This document shows positions 1-10,525 of a stretch of DNA of 35,352 nucleotides, one piece after another (within the stretch, counting starts at the first letter, position 1; each line of letters opens with the position of its first letter). The notes below the pieces were generated by a model, which did no database searches, was not told where the DNA came from, and saw only the letters and a list, made by a program, of their open reading frames with translations. The stretch is from assembly GCA_945870885.1 (NCBI GenBank), contig CAMBTR010000005.1, positions 1 to 35,352 of the forward strand, read 5' to 3'. This DNA is from Chryseobacterium gleum. GTDB taxonomy: Bacteria; Bacteroidota; Bacteroidia; NS11-12g; UBA955. Both the position numbers and the translations under genes were made by a program.

Positions 1-1129
1 AAGCGATATTATCGCCTGGAAACAAGCGTAGATTCACAATTGCTTCAGCTGTTGGTGGTACCACATTTTCTTTTGTGCCGGATTTGATAATCGTAGTAAC
101 ATGCGTAGTTCGGATAGTAGCTGCGGTTTTTTCACCCCCTAGCAGTACCGATTTGACAAGGGGAGCCGTTATCCATAAATTACTAAACAAGGTTCTATAA
201 CCTAAATCCATATAAGGTGCTGCTTCGCTGAATAGGCCGCGCACGGGTCCATCTAAGTGGGCGGGGAATTGGTAATTTTCTAATTTACTTAAGCCCCGAC
301 TTAAAATAGATGTCGCATTTTCTGGATTTGGCCATGCAGAATGTCCGCCCAATTGGTTGACAGATAATTTGATGCTGACATTTCCTTTTTCGCTCAGGCC
401 AATGATGGCGCAGTTGTTTTTTAAGCCAGGCACGATGCCTTTCATGACACCAAATCCTTCATCGGCAATAAAAGCAACGGGGATCTTATTTGTGATTAAA
501 TGCTTGGCGATAGCCGCCGCACCGTTTTTCCCTCCCGTTTCTTCGTCGTGACCAAAAGCGAAAATCAAAGTTCGTTTTAAGGGTAGGCCTTTCGCCAAAC
601 TGTATTCTGCGGCTTCTAGTAGGGCCACAATTACATTTTTATCGTCAAGAGCGCCTCTGCCCCAAAGTGTATCCTTGGCAATGGTGCCTTTGAATGGCTT
701 GTGCTTCCAATCCGCGCTGTCTGGGGTTGGGACGACATCAAAATGGCCTATGAACATCGCGGCGGCCTTGTTGCTTTGGCCTTTTAACGTAATCAATAAA
801 CTATGCTGGTTGATGATCTCCCATTTGGCGCTTTTGGCTATCAATGGATAGGTATTCTTTAACCATTGGTGAAAATTTAGGATGGTTTGGTGGTTGATAC
901 TATCGTTGTTCGCATCGTCGTACCCAATTACTGGAATGGTTATGGATTGGGCGAGGTGTTCGAGTGCGATCTTATTTATTTTGAGGTAATCTTCGCCTTC
1001 AACCAAAGTTACCGGTTTGGAAAGTAATGATTTGGGAGATTTTACGAAGGTGACGATAAGCATCGTCGATAATAGGGCTAAGACAACAAGACCCGCAATT
1101 TTTAATGTTCGCAGTAACATTTTTTTCAT
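1..1129 (-). CDS. M20-family metallopeptidase (PM20D1-like carboxypeptidase), C-terminus cut by window edge
   Basis: Reading the minus strand from ATG at 1129: MKKMLLRTLKIAGLVVLALLSTMLIV (membrane anchor/signal), then FIGHFDVVPTPDSADWKHKPFKGTIAKDTLWGRGALDDKN and FGHDEETGGKNGA, typical M20 metal-binding motifs. The frame stays open to base 1. Confidence 0.88.
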   Translation of the reverse strand, partial: MKKMLLRTLKIAGLVVLALLSTMLIVTFVKSPKSLLSKPVTLVEGEDYLKINKIALEHLAQSITIPVIGYDDANNDSINHQTILNFHQWLKNTYPLIAKSAKWEIINQHSLLITLKGQSNKAAAMFIGHFDVVPTPDSADWKHKPFKGTIAKDTLWGRGALDDKNVIVALLEAAEYSLAKGLPLKRTLIFAFGHDEETGGKNGAAAIAKHLITNKIPVAFIADEGFGVMKGIVPGLKNNCAIIGLSEKGNVSIKLSVNQLGGHSAWPNPENATSILSRGLSKLENYQFPAHLDGPVRGLFSEAAPYMDLGYRTLFSNLWITAPLVKSVLLGGEKTAATIRTTHVTTIIKSGTKENVVPPTAEAIVNLRLFPGDNIA

Positions 1130-1131
1130 CG

Positions 1132-3369
1132 TCAGTGAATATAGATGAATTTCCCCATCGCAGTTTCAGACCCGTCTGAATTTATCGCAAAAACAAACAG
1201 AACACCAGAGTTGGGTTTGCTGCCATCCAATCGTAATCCATTCCAAGTGGCCTTTCCACCGTTGGCTTTGGTTTGATAAATGAGTTTACCGGTAGCATCC
1301 GCGATTTTGACTTCGGCATTGCTAGTAAGACCTTCAATGGTGATAATCCCATCGTATTTGGCTGTCACGGGGTTGGGGTAAATCTTGATTTTTTCGAAAC
1401 TTTCAGAGGCTTCACTCGCATCGCTTCGATAACTAATAATTCCTTTATCGGTTCCGGCAAAAACCTCACCTGTGGTATTCACTTGACCAACACAAATCAC
1501 GCGGTCCGACAAAAGAGGACTATTTTCTTTATTGAAATGTTTGAGAACGCGCTGACCGTATTCATCAACCAAAAACAATCCATTGTTGGTTGCCATCCAT
1601 TTCCTGTTCCCGCCGTCGATACAAATGTCGTTGATGGTCTCTTCCCCCATGAGATATCCAACGGATCCATCTTGGTCAATAATGTATCGGTCCAATTTGG
1701 GGTTGGTAAACAGCGTGCTTCCGCCGGCATAAACGTTTAATCCTTGGTTGGTCCCAATCCAGACATAGCCTAATTCATCCGCTTTTATAGAAAGGACTTC
1801 ATTCGTTAGCAATCCATTTTTTGTTGTGATCGTTACCAGTTTGTCGTCAAACGGCGCATCCATATTTTTCCCTTCATCAAAAACCAAAATACCACCCGTT
1901 TGGAGGATCATCCATTTTCTTCCTTGATTGTCGATGGTGATATCTCGCACTTCCGATGTCCCAATATCGAACGATTTCCATTGACCGGCTTTGGTATAGC
2001 ACATGAGTGGCACATCGGATCCAAACGAGCCAATCCATAAATTGCCTTTTGCGTCTTCTGCCATGCCCGATATTTTGATCAAATTGAGTGGGGCTTGACG
2101 TTTGAGTGGGCTGTTTGCATCATCAAATCGATTGATGATTTTATTGTTTTGAATTACCAGTATACCATTGGAATGGGTGGCGGCCATATACCAATCTTTG
2201 GCTTTATAATATTGCACGAAAGTAAAATCGTACATGTTGGTGTTGAAGGCAGACCATAGGTTATTGATCCACCCCGTGGGAGTATAGATGTAAAACCCGG
2301 CGTTGTTAAATGTATTTCCAAATGTGCTACTTACACCACCTCCGGTTCCCAGTATTTGCGGGGCGTTTTGGGTCATCCTAAAAATGGTGGGGTAGGCCGG
2401 ACCGTCGGGCATGTAAGAAATTTCGCCATTGGGGTCCTTCTTAATGATTCCTGGACCGATGCCTGTGCTGAACCAGAAAATACCGTCATTGAATTGGGTT
2501 GCTCCAGAGATGAGATTTACCGATTCTGTTGTGCTGATACCATTTGAAATGGTTCGTATTTCACTTTGTCTTGCGATGTGCGTGCCTCGTTCATTGTTCC
2601 AAATGCGTGCTACAAATCGTTTGTCGTTTAGGTAGGTGGTTGTTTTTCCTTTTTCTAAAACGAGAATCAGGCTGTCCATTTCGAAAAGCAGTTTGCCATC
2701 GAATTGACAAAGATTTTGAGCGGCGTTGCCTTGGTATGACCAGTGCCATTGCAAATAATCGTTAAGATTTACAGATTTAGACCACTTGGCAGACCGAACG
2801 CCTTTATCGCTCCCAACAAAAACTGAATCGCCCACAACTGCAGATGACAGTACAGGAATTGCAGTTCCATTTGGACCGATATTGCTATAGCTGTCGTTAA
2901 TTTCATGAGAAATCAGATCTACCGTGAGAAGCCCAAAGTAGGTGGAAATCAGCGCTTGATCTCCTTCAATACAAATATGTAAAATGCGTTTGTCACCTTG
3001 TAACAACTTAGAATAAAATCCGGGGACATTGATGACCTGCCTATCGTTTATTAGTAAGTCGATATTGCCATCGTTATACCCAATTACTAACGCATCTTGG
3101 CTCTGACTATAGGTGAGTGCTGTTATTTCTACGCCACTAAATCCCTCGTCCTTACCCAGTTTCTCCATGTCGCCATAGTTCATCAGAACCCGGAAGAAAC
3201 CTTGGTCTGATGCAGCGTAGACGTATCGTTGGGTGGCTTCGCAAATTTTGACATCCTTATAACTTTGGTGTGTCCGCCATTTGCCCGTTTGGATCAACTG
3301 ACTCTGTGCATTTCCAATGATTCCCAAAAACAGTAGGGCGAAACTCAGAATTGTTCTCATCATCAGCAT
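1132..3369 (-). CDS. porZ: PorZ-like T9SS beta-propeller protein (two-component-regulator-type propeller with C-terminal T9SS sorting-like domain)
   Basis: 745 aa; signal peptide; repeated propeller motifs (DAKGNLWIGSFG, DELGYVWIGTNQGLNVY, RKWMATNNGLFL); C-terminal KIKIYPNPVTAKYDGIITIEGL...GKLIYQTK...G.FIYIH resembles a type A CTD. Directly downstream of sprA. Confidence 0.85.
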   Translation of the reverse strand: MLMMRTILSFALLFLGIIGNAQSQLIQTGKWRTHQSYKDVKICEATQRYVYAASDQGFFRVLMNYGDMEKLGKDEGFSGVEITALTYSQSQDALVIGYNDGNIDLLINDRQVINVPGFYSKLLQGDKRILHICIEGDQALISTYFGLLTVDLISHEINDSYSNIGPNGTAIPVLSSAVVGDSVFVGSDKGVRSAKWSKSVNLNDYLQWHWSYQGNAAQNLCQFDGKLLFEMDSLILVLEKGKTTTYLNDKRFVARIWNNERGTHIARQSEIRTISNGISTTESVNLISGATQFNDGIFWFSTGIGPGIIKKDPNGEISYMPDGPAYPTIFRMTQNAPQILGTGGGVSSTFGNTFNNAGFYIYTPTGWINNLWSAFNTNMYDFTFVQYYKAKDWYMAATHSNGILVIQNNKIINRFDDANSPLKRQAPLNLIKISGMAEDAKGNLWIGSFGSDVPLMCYTKAGQWKSFDIGTSEVRDITIDNQGRKWMILQTGGILVFDEGKNMDAPFDDKLVTITTKNGLLTNEVLSIKADELGYVWIGTNQGLNVYAGGSTLFTNPKLDRYIIDQDGSVGYLMGEETINDICIDGGNRKWMATNNGLFLVDEYGQRVLKHFNKENSPLLSDRVICVGQVNTTGEVFAGTDKGIISYRSDASEASESFEKIKIYPNPVTAKYDGIITIEGLTSNAEVKIADATGKLIYQTKANGGKATWNGLRLDGSKPNSGVLFVFAINSDGSETAMGKFIYIH

Positions 3370-3378
3370 CGATTGGTA

Positions 3379-6300
3379 TTAGTTAAAGGTATAACGCGCT
3401 TCTAGGCCAAAATCGGTAAGTGCGGTATAAAATTGATTTGCCACTTTGGGGTCCATCACTACGCGATTGTATTTCAGGGCCAAATTGATTTTTTGGTTGA
3501 CTTGATAAGTGATGCTTGGGCTAATCCTAATATTTTTCATCCCCGCTGTGTATTTATTGATATTCAAATCCACTTTGCGAATTACTGTAACATTGTCTGT
3601 AACCGAAACGGTTAGGTCAAATCTGAAATCATTGGGGATGTACAACCAACGACCATTTTTCTTAAACGGCAAGGTGAGTCCTGTTGTTCTATAACCCGCG
3701 TTCAATTGGAATTCATTGCTACGCATTTCTGTTAGGTTGAAACTAGCAGCAAAGAGTTTAAGCGTTCTTGAGCGTTTGTATTCTGCCCCAACAGTCCAAT
3801 TGTTTTTGGTGGTTAAGTTTACCCCAACCAATGGATAGAATCCTTCCGTGATTGTTGCATCTGCAATCTGATATTTTGGGGTTAGGTCTTTGCCAAGCAT
3901 CGCCACTTCATCCGATTTGTATTTGAGGTTTTGGGTGTAATTGCCAATGCTGTATCTACCGGTATATGCGTGCTTTAGGTTTATGTTGCTAAAGATGTTC
4001 CCTAGGAATTTGATTTTGGTTAAACCGTTGTAATTAACATTCCAGTTGGGTAGGGGAATAGATGGGAAACCGCTAACGTCGGAGTAACCAGGGTCTTTCC
4101 CAGCGTATGAAGCATTGAAAGCTCCCACCAAAACGTCTTGAGAGTTTTTGCTATATCCGATAGGGAATTTGGTTACCGTATCGGTGCCATTGAAGCCAAG
4201 TCGTTGCGAGGATAGTTTTGACGCCGTTGTGTAGCGATTATTCAGGAATTGATCAAACACAGGGTTGGTATGGTTGTCGGTTCCTATGGTTACGTCTTTC
4301 ACAAAATGCGTATTAAAGAACCACCCAGTTACATTGAAGTTACCGGTTTGTGTTAATCCTTGATCCATCCATTCAAAGCCATCGTATTTGAAAACGACTT
4401 GCGTTCCAACCGTCATGCTACGCGAGAAATCCAATCGAATCCTGAAATTTTTAATCGGTTCAACCGTGATATTTCCCGATAAGTTCTGGTTTTTATTGTT
4501 TCGATAAAAGTTGGACTGACGTGGATCCTTTTTAAGAGCACCTAAATCGGCGAGTTTATAACGGAGTTTAGAATCCTGCATGCCCAAAACGAATTTCAAC
4601 CCCGGCTGCATGTGGTTAAAGTTGTTGCCGAAATAATCAGGCTTGTATGCGAATCCGGGCATCTCGGTGTTTTCTTTCAACTGATAACTGAAGCTTGCAT
4701 TTTTTAACATGCTGATTAAATTGCCTACAAATACTTTAGCAGGGTTGGCCTTTTTGGTTGTTGGGGCTCCTTTTTGAAGTGCATTTTCGAATACTGGGGC
4801 TTCATCGCCTTCCTTTTTAACCGCTGTTTTAAGTTGCTTTGGTTTCTCCAAGTCTCTCAACCACGGAATTTGTTGGTACAATTGCGTGAAATTCATCTGG
4901 CCAGCGAAATTGATATCTTGTCCATTTTGAATCCGGTTGCCCAAACTTGCAAATGCCGGTGGCGCTTGATTCCATTCGTAACTTCCGGTATATGTAACGG
5001 TGCTGCTAATCCAACGGGTCCACTTCATTTTGCTAAACGGTACGGTATAGTTGGCATTAATATTTTGATAAAACTTAGTCGTTCGGCCAAGAGATAAAAA
5101 TTCCTTTTTCACCGAATCCAACTTGATCTCGTTATCCAATCTGCCATAGGGTTCCTGAATCCTCGATGAAACATTGGCGGTATAATTCAATTTTAAATTT
5201 TCAGTGAGTGGAATGTTGGTGTTGAAGTTTCTTAAAATCGTAAAGTTCTTGTCGAACAACCTAGGATTCACCTGTATAAACTTGTTGTTGTTCCTTGACT
5301 GTGTTTCACTGTACAAACGGTTCGCCTGAATCTGTGTACTAAAGCTAGATGGAATAAAGTTGAAGTTAAAATCCTTGATTAGGTTCAATTTCTTCGACTT
5401 CATCTTTCTAAATGGTTTAATATACTTGGTGCCTTTTGAATAGGAATATCCAATGGTTGCTTGGGTGGTTTTCAAAAAGTACTCTTCGATCTGCTGATTG
5501 CGACGTGAATTGTTTTGATAACTATATCCCAAGACAAAATTAGAAGGCGACCATGGTTTAGGGGCTTTGCCCATCGCACTTGCCACCCTCACGTTATTGA
5601 AGTTTAGACTATAAAGGGAGTTGTATTCTTCCGCAGCCTTTTTTACTGTGGCTCGTGTTGCAGCATCAGCAAGACCCGAAAGATAACTCTGCATTTCCAA
5701 ATCAGGGTTCAAAGGGAAGTATTTGGGTCTAACAAAACTCTCTGAGTAACCAATATACATTGGAATACTAATACCTGATTTCTTGGGGAAGAATTTTCCC
5801 AATTCTAAGTTTGATGCAATGTCATAGTTTAAATTAGTGCTCAGACTTCGATCGTTTAGCTTCTTGTCAACATCACCAAATCCGATCGTTCTCACGGTTC
5901 CGCTTAAGTTCAGTTGACCAAAATCGGCCAATTGCATTTGTATGTTTGCTAAGGATGCCCATCCGCCTTTGTTGGCAATTTCCTTTACTCTCAACTCATT
6001 GAACCAGGCTTCAAAACACTTAGGACTTGTTGAATTGTTTTTCAGTCCCACCATCATCACGCGCAAATTGCTAACATCGGGAAGTCCCATCACCGTAATT
6101 TTACCTTTGCCCATGAATCGAATGAAGGGAGCGGTCATTGGCCACGCCGCATTCTGTCGAACAATTTTTAAGTTATAAAGCGAATCAAATGGAATATCAA
6201 TGAAGTTCTCATCGGGCCAGATTGATTTGTCTGCATTGGCGGAATTCATATTGATATAGCCTCGAGTCAATTTGAGGGGAATTTCGTATTCGTAATAATT

Positions 6301-9300
6301 TGATGTAAGGTCGGTTCCGAATCGGATAAAAGCAGATACTTCGCCATCGGCTACCGGGTTGTTTAAACTCTCTTCGGCATGGACAAACATCTGCATGCGC
6401 TTGTAGTTTCTTGCATCAAAAGTTGTTGTTTTGAAGGCAGCACGAGAGTCGCCGGCTTTTAGTTCGCAGACTTTCAACGACAATGATTGTTCGTTTTCTA
6501 AAACTGTACCCAAGCTGGCCATATTCTGAACCCTTACGATACCTGGAGGTGAAACATAGGCAACAGGCAAACGTTTGCTGTTCTCTTCTATGTTAACCGT
6601 ACTTACAACGAATTTGGTTCCGTCGTTTGGATCCTGCGGTACAATGACCCCGGGAGTTTTCAATGAGTTGGTATATCTGCGCCAATCGGCCTTTACGATA
6701 TTGATGTAACCCAATCTCAAAATCGCTGAATCATTAAAGCCCGTCATCACCATGCGCATGAAACGGATGCTCTTGAAATCGCTGATATTTCCTACCGCTT
6801 TTTCAAATTCGCGAATTGGAATTTTTAATTGATACCAAGTGATATCGCGAGATTTGCCATTGCGTAATTTGACATTATTCTTTACGATATCTGCGATATA
6901 GTTTCGACCCATTTGCATGTCGGCCGCGTTGATCTTGATTCGATATTGGAAATAGTCTTCGCTTTGGTTCAACGTGAAATCGCGGTTTACGTCTTCATCA
7001 CTTGGGACAGGTGTCGTTGACTTAGGCATTCCGGCATATTGGCCGGTATATTGCTCATTGTTTGAATTGCCTTGAGGGCCTTGAATTCTGGTGTAACGAC
7101 CTATGATGTCAGCATCTACACCATCGAAAAATCCATCCAAATAGTGACGATAGTTGTCGTTGCTTGGGTCTTGGTAAGCATTCTGATAGTACTGTGACGA
7201 TGTTCCAAAGTTGGTTGCGATGCGTTTTAGGAAGACCGTATCGAAATGCAACTTTTCGTTGCCATCATCCATTCCATCTAGCCCAACGTCTTGCGCTTTC
7301 AAAGTCCCATTGTTGTTATCGAAAGCGAAGTTGATCTGCGGTCCTTCTGGGATAAAAGCGTAGTTGGTAGTGTCGGTGGCATTGCTGGCCGAGGATGATG
7401 AGGGCAATCCGTTTTCGAACGATTTTCTTCTGTCGGGCAAAATGTCTTCGCTTACGTTACCCAATTGCAATAAGAATTCTCCCTTCAAGTTAGGGTTGTT
7501 CGCCATTGGGTCCAACATCCAAATCTCTATATAGTCTATGTTCGCAGCCTCAAAATCATTTTGGTCGATCTTTCGCGTTACGCCCGCCCAACTCAATTCT
7601 GGATTCAGCAATTCACCATTGGCGTTGACTTCGTTTGGATTGCTATTGAAATTATACAATCCGCGCATTTTGGGTCTGAAGAATAAATCCAAAGTGGGCA
7701 AAATGGTAGGGGTTCCTTGAGGGAAATTCCTTTGGGGGAACAATTCACGTTGGTCTACTTGTCGCTGAAAGGGGTCGCTAAGAATCGCATCAACCCTTTT
7801 CTTGATGTTGTCTGGCATATCAACATCGCGGTAAAATAAGTTGTCAATGGTGTAAAAACTCAATGCCGCGTGGTGGTTCATCCAGTTGAGTCGATCAGCA
7901 TTTTTGGTATCGGGGAATTTGTCTTCTTGTTTCTGAGGGACAGCTCCTATGGACCAGTTACTTACAGTTTTTACGTCGTTTGTTAATTCTGCGGATTCAA
8001 AATCTTCCAAATTCGATACCCCTCGCTGGTCGCCTTGTGATTTGTGGTTGTGAGGATAAATCTTCGCGATTTCGGCATATGCCGTTATGTTCGATACTTC
8101 TTTGGTCTCTAGAAAGGGCAGTTGGTCGATCACTTTTGTGATAAACCTAGACTTGGAACTAAATGCCATATCGGCGCCAACAATGGTATTTAAGAGTGGC
8201 TCTTCGTTGAAGTTGGTTTTGGTTGTTAGGGGTCTTTCGTACATGTGGAGTAGTGTACCGCCGACCAATAGCTTTTTATTGAATTTGTGCTCTACACGAC
8301 CTCCCACCAATGTTTTCTGTTGGATATTGAAGAAGCTCTGTCCGTTTGCACTTGCTCTAATTTCTGCTCCGCCCTGCAATAATCCTTGATTGGTGATACG
8401 AACTCTACCCAAGGCATAATCCACTTCGTAGTCCATGCCCTCTGTTAGTGGCCTTCCGTTGGCCGTTACCCTCACTGATCCACGTTGTAAGTTGGTAGTT
8501 CCTAGGAATAATTCTGCGCCGTTGCTGGATTTATAGCTCCCTTGTAAGAAGAATTTGTTATGCTTTACATCCTGTTGAGCAAGCCATTTTGTACTGTCGT
8601 ACAGGGCATCGTAGCAGTAATATTCGCCTAAGTCGTTTCTGCCATTGAACTGCTCTCGCAAATAATCGCCAAAGGGATCAGTGACTGGGAAAATGATTCT
8701 GGCGAATTGGGTGTTGACTGTTAATCCTTCGATTGCATCAAAAATCCCGTCGGGTTTTGCCTCTTGCTGACGGTTTAATTTATCTAGGCCGAATACACGA
8801 ATCAGTGGATTTCCATTCGCCAATGAGGGGCAATTTGCATTTCCGATGGGCAAGTAGTTGTAATCACCACCTGTGGTATCATCTGCATAAATGACATTGA
8901 GTTTGAAGTCTTCCAAGCTCAAGCTATACGTGTTTAGGGCATAAATGTTCTTCATCATCAGGCGCCACATTGGCAACTTTGTTCTGATGGTGTTGCCCTT
9001 AAGCATTTTTAAGAACATCAATTTCTGATTTCCTGGCGGTATATCACGCGAAAATTCACCCACTTGGTATGTCTTGCCTTCGTAGGTGTATTCAAAAGCC
9101 ACAGCCAGAATTTCGTCGTTGTTGAGCGGTTGATTTAACGAGATATAACCCAACTGCTGGTTGAGTGAGAATTCTTTATCAGTGAGCTGGCGTGCATAGT
9201 TAAGTATGTCGAAATCTATCGTTTGCTCAAAATAGGGCAGGGTAGCATAGATCTTGTCGATGGCTTGTCCCGTAAAGCGCGTATTGGGATCTGCCGTAAT

Positions 9301-10455
9301 GGTAGCGTACAAATTGTTTGCTGCGTTGTCCGATGCTGGATCTGATGAACCTCCCAATCCGGGTCTAAATGGCTTTGCTTCACCTAAATCTTGAAATGCC
9401 AGGATATCACGCGGTGTTTCAACGTTGGCGTTTTTGTTGGTGACCCATGCTTCTACACGGTTGATAATCACCCCGCTGGCAATAATGGGTAGGTTTTCTA
9501 AAGATTTGTTATAGTTTTCTCTGAAAAATTGAGATAGGAAATAGTGCTTGTTTTGGTCGTAATTGTCTGCGGTGATTTTGAATTCATTCATCTGCGCACC
9601 GCCTTTAAGCACCGTCTCTGTGCTCTGCCCCTTATTTTGACTAAAGACTGTTTTGATGGTAGTTTTTCCGAATTGCATCGTATTGGAAAATCCAAACAAA
9701 TTGTTTGCAGGCTTAATTAACTGGGTTGGTAGGTTTAGATTGACATTTCCCACTTGGATGTCTTTTAGGATTCCATCGGGCTTGCCTTTCCATCCCAAAT
9801 TGGTTTGATTGTCGAATTCAAAAGCCGCTTCTGTATCGTAATTTATGCCCAACTTCACAAATTCACCTACACTCCCGTTGGCGCTGATTTGCATCTGCTG
9901 GTCAAATACGGGAACAAAATATTTTTGCTGACGTTTAGAGAAATTGGGATTCCTGTTCACGTTCATGCTCCCGCCCAATTTTACCATGGCGGACCCGTTC
10001 AACTGAAAATCAACACCCCCTTCTCCAAAAATCTTAGAAACTGTTGGGTTATTTAGTTCGGCTTTGATTAAATCCGTTACGCTTTTATTGTTGCCGCCCA
10101 ATGAGTAAGCGCTCTGCGTCTTTCCGCGGAAGTACTTCTCATTTTCGATTTTCGATTGTTTTTGGAAGTACTCAGCAACCGATAGGCTTTCGCCGGTAGC
10201 GTAACTGAGCGATCCTAAATTGCGGAAACCTTCGTATCGATTGGCTCTGGCGTTGTATCGCCATTCGGTTTTAACGGGATTTTCAAGATCCACATGGGAG
10301 CCCGTAGTGCCATTTTTCTGTAACCGATACCGCAGACTGTTTGTGTCTAATTGGCCGAAAAGGGGATTGCTAATTACCGCCAATAAAATCAACAGCATCG
10401 CACCGAATGTTGCACGCAAAATACGTGCGGTTATGGATTGACCATTAAATCTCAT
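3379..10455 (-). CDS. sprA: T9SS outer-membrane translocon SprA (Sov)
   Basis: 2358-aa ORF with N-terminal signal and typical SprA motifs (TEWRYNARANRYEGFRNLGSLSYATGESLSVAEYFQKQ, GVDFQLNGSAMVKLGG, LNLPTQLI.P.NNLFG, YPHNHKSQGDQRGVSNLEDFESAE). Downstream of ruvA, a common Bacteroidota arrangement. Confidence 0.96.
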   Translation of the reverse strand: MRFNGQSITARILRATFGAMLLILLAVISNPLFGQLDTNSLRYRLQKNGTTGSHVDLENPVKTEWRYNARANRYEGFRNLGSLSYATGESLSVAEYFQKQSKIENEKYFRGKTQSAYSLGGNNKSVTDLIKAELNNPTVSKIFGEGGVDFQLNGSAMVKLGGSMNVNRNPNFSKRQQKYFVPVFDQQMQISANGSVGEFVKLGINYDTEAAFEFDNQTNLGWKGKPDGILKDIQVGNVNLNLPTQLIKPANNLFGFSNTMQFGKTTIKTVFSQNKGQSTETVLKGGAQMNEFKITADNYDQNKHYFLSQFFRENYNKSLENLPIIASGVIINRVEAWVTNKNANVETPRDILAFQDLGEAKPFRPGLGGSSDPASDNAANNLYATITADPNTRFTGQAIDKIYATLPYFEQTIDFDILNYARQLTDKEFSLNQQLGYISLNQPLNNDEILAVAFEYTYEGKTYQVGEFSRDIPPGNQKLMFLKMLKGNTIRTKLPMWRLMMKNIYALNTYSLSLEDFKLNVIYADDTTGGDYNYLPIGNANCPSLANGNPLIRVFGLDKLNRQQEAKPDGIFDAIEGLTVNTQFARIIFPVTDPFGDYLREQFNGRNDLGEYYCYDALYDSTKWLAQQDVKHNKFFLQGSYKSSNGAELFLGTTNLQRGSVRVTANGRPLTEGMDYEVDYALGRVRITNQGLLQGGAEIRASANGQSFFNIQQKTLVGGRVEHKFNKKLLVGGTLLHMYERPLTTKTNFNEEPLLNTIVGADMAFSSKSRFITKVIDQLPFLETKEVSNITAYAEIAKIYPHNHKSQGDQRGVSNLEDFESAELTNDVKTVSNWSIGAVPQKQEDKFPDTKNADRLNWMNHHAALSFYTIDNLFYRDVDMPDNIKKRVDAILSDPFQRQVDQRELFPQRNFPQGTPTILPTLDLFFRPKMRGLYNFNSNPNEVNANGELLNPELSWAGVTRKIDQNDFEAANIDYIEIWMLDPMANNPNLKGEFLLQLGNVSEDILPDRRKSFENGLPSSSSASNATDTTNYAFIPEGPQINFAFDNNNGTLKAQDVGLDGMDDGNEKLHFDTVFLKRIATNFGTSSQYYQNAYQDPSNDNYRHYLDGFFDGVDADIIGRYTRIQGPQGNSNNEQYTGQYAGMPKSTTPVPSDEDVNRDFTLNQSEDYFQYRIKINAADMQMGRNYIADIVKNNVKLRNGKSRDITWYQLKIPIREFEKAVGNISDFKSIRFMRMVMTGFNDSAILRLGYINIVKADWRRYTNSLKTPGVIVPQDPNDGTKFVVSTVNIEENSKRLPVAYVSPPGIVRVQNMASLGTVLENEQSLSLKVCELKAGDSRAAFKTTTFDARNYKRMQMFVHAEESLNNPVADGEVSAFIRFGTDLTSNYYEYEIPLKLTRGYINMNSANADKSIWPDENFIDIPFDSLYNLKIVRQNAAWPMTAPFIRFMGKGKITVMGLPDVSNLRVMMVGLKNNSTSPKCFEAWFNELRVKEIANKGGWASLANIQMQLADFGQLNLSGTVRTIGFGDVDKKLNDRSLSTNLNYDIASNLELGKFFPKKSGISIPMYIGYSESFVRPKYFPLNPDLEMQSYLSGLADAATRATVKKAAEEYNSLYSLNFNNVRVASAMGKAPKPWSPSNFVLGYSYQNNSRRNQQIEEYFLKTTQATIGYSYSKGTKYIKPFRKMKSKKLNLIKDFNFNFIPSSFSTQIQANRLYSETQSRNNNKFIQVNPRLFDKNFTILRNFNTNIPLTENLKLNYTANVSSRIQEPYGRLDNEIKLDSVKKEFLSLGRTTKFYQNINANYTVPFSKMKWTRWISSTVTYTGSYEWNQAPPAFASLGNRIQNGQDINFAGQMNFTQLYQQIPWLRDLEKPKQLKTAVKKEGDEAPVFENALQKGAPTTKKANPAKVFVGNLISMLKNASFSYQLKENTEMPGFAYKPDYFGNNFNHMQPGLKFVLGMQDSKLRYKLADLGALKKDPRQSNFYRNNKNQNLSGNITVEPIKNFRIRLDFSRSMTVGTQVVFKYDGFEWMDQGLTQTGNFNVTGWFFNTHFVKDVTIGTDNHTNPVFDQFLNNRYTTASKLSSQRLGFNGTDTVTKFPIGYSKNSQDVLVGAFNASYAGKDPGYSDVSGFPSIPLPNWNVNYNGLTKIKFLGNIFSNINLKHAYTGRYSIGNYTQNLKYKSDEVAMLGKDLTPKYQIADATITEGFYPLVGVNLTTKNNWTVGAEYKRSRTLKLFAASFNLTEMRSNEFQLNAGYRTTGLTLPFKKNGRWLYIPNDFRFDLTVSVTDNVTVIRKVDLNINKYTAGMKNIRISPSITYQVNQKINLALKYNRVVMDPKVANQFYTALTDFGLEARYTFN

Positions 10456-10525
10456 TCTGATAAACTTCTAAACGTTGCGTAGCGGTGTGGCTAATAGGCG
10501 GTTGCTTAATTTGCGAACTTGCAAG

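Noticed and set aside
1273-1740. 155-aa plus-strand ORF opposite porZ
   Set aside because: Antisense to a well-supported CDS; composition is the complement of porZ codons with no domain signature.
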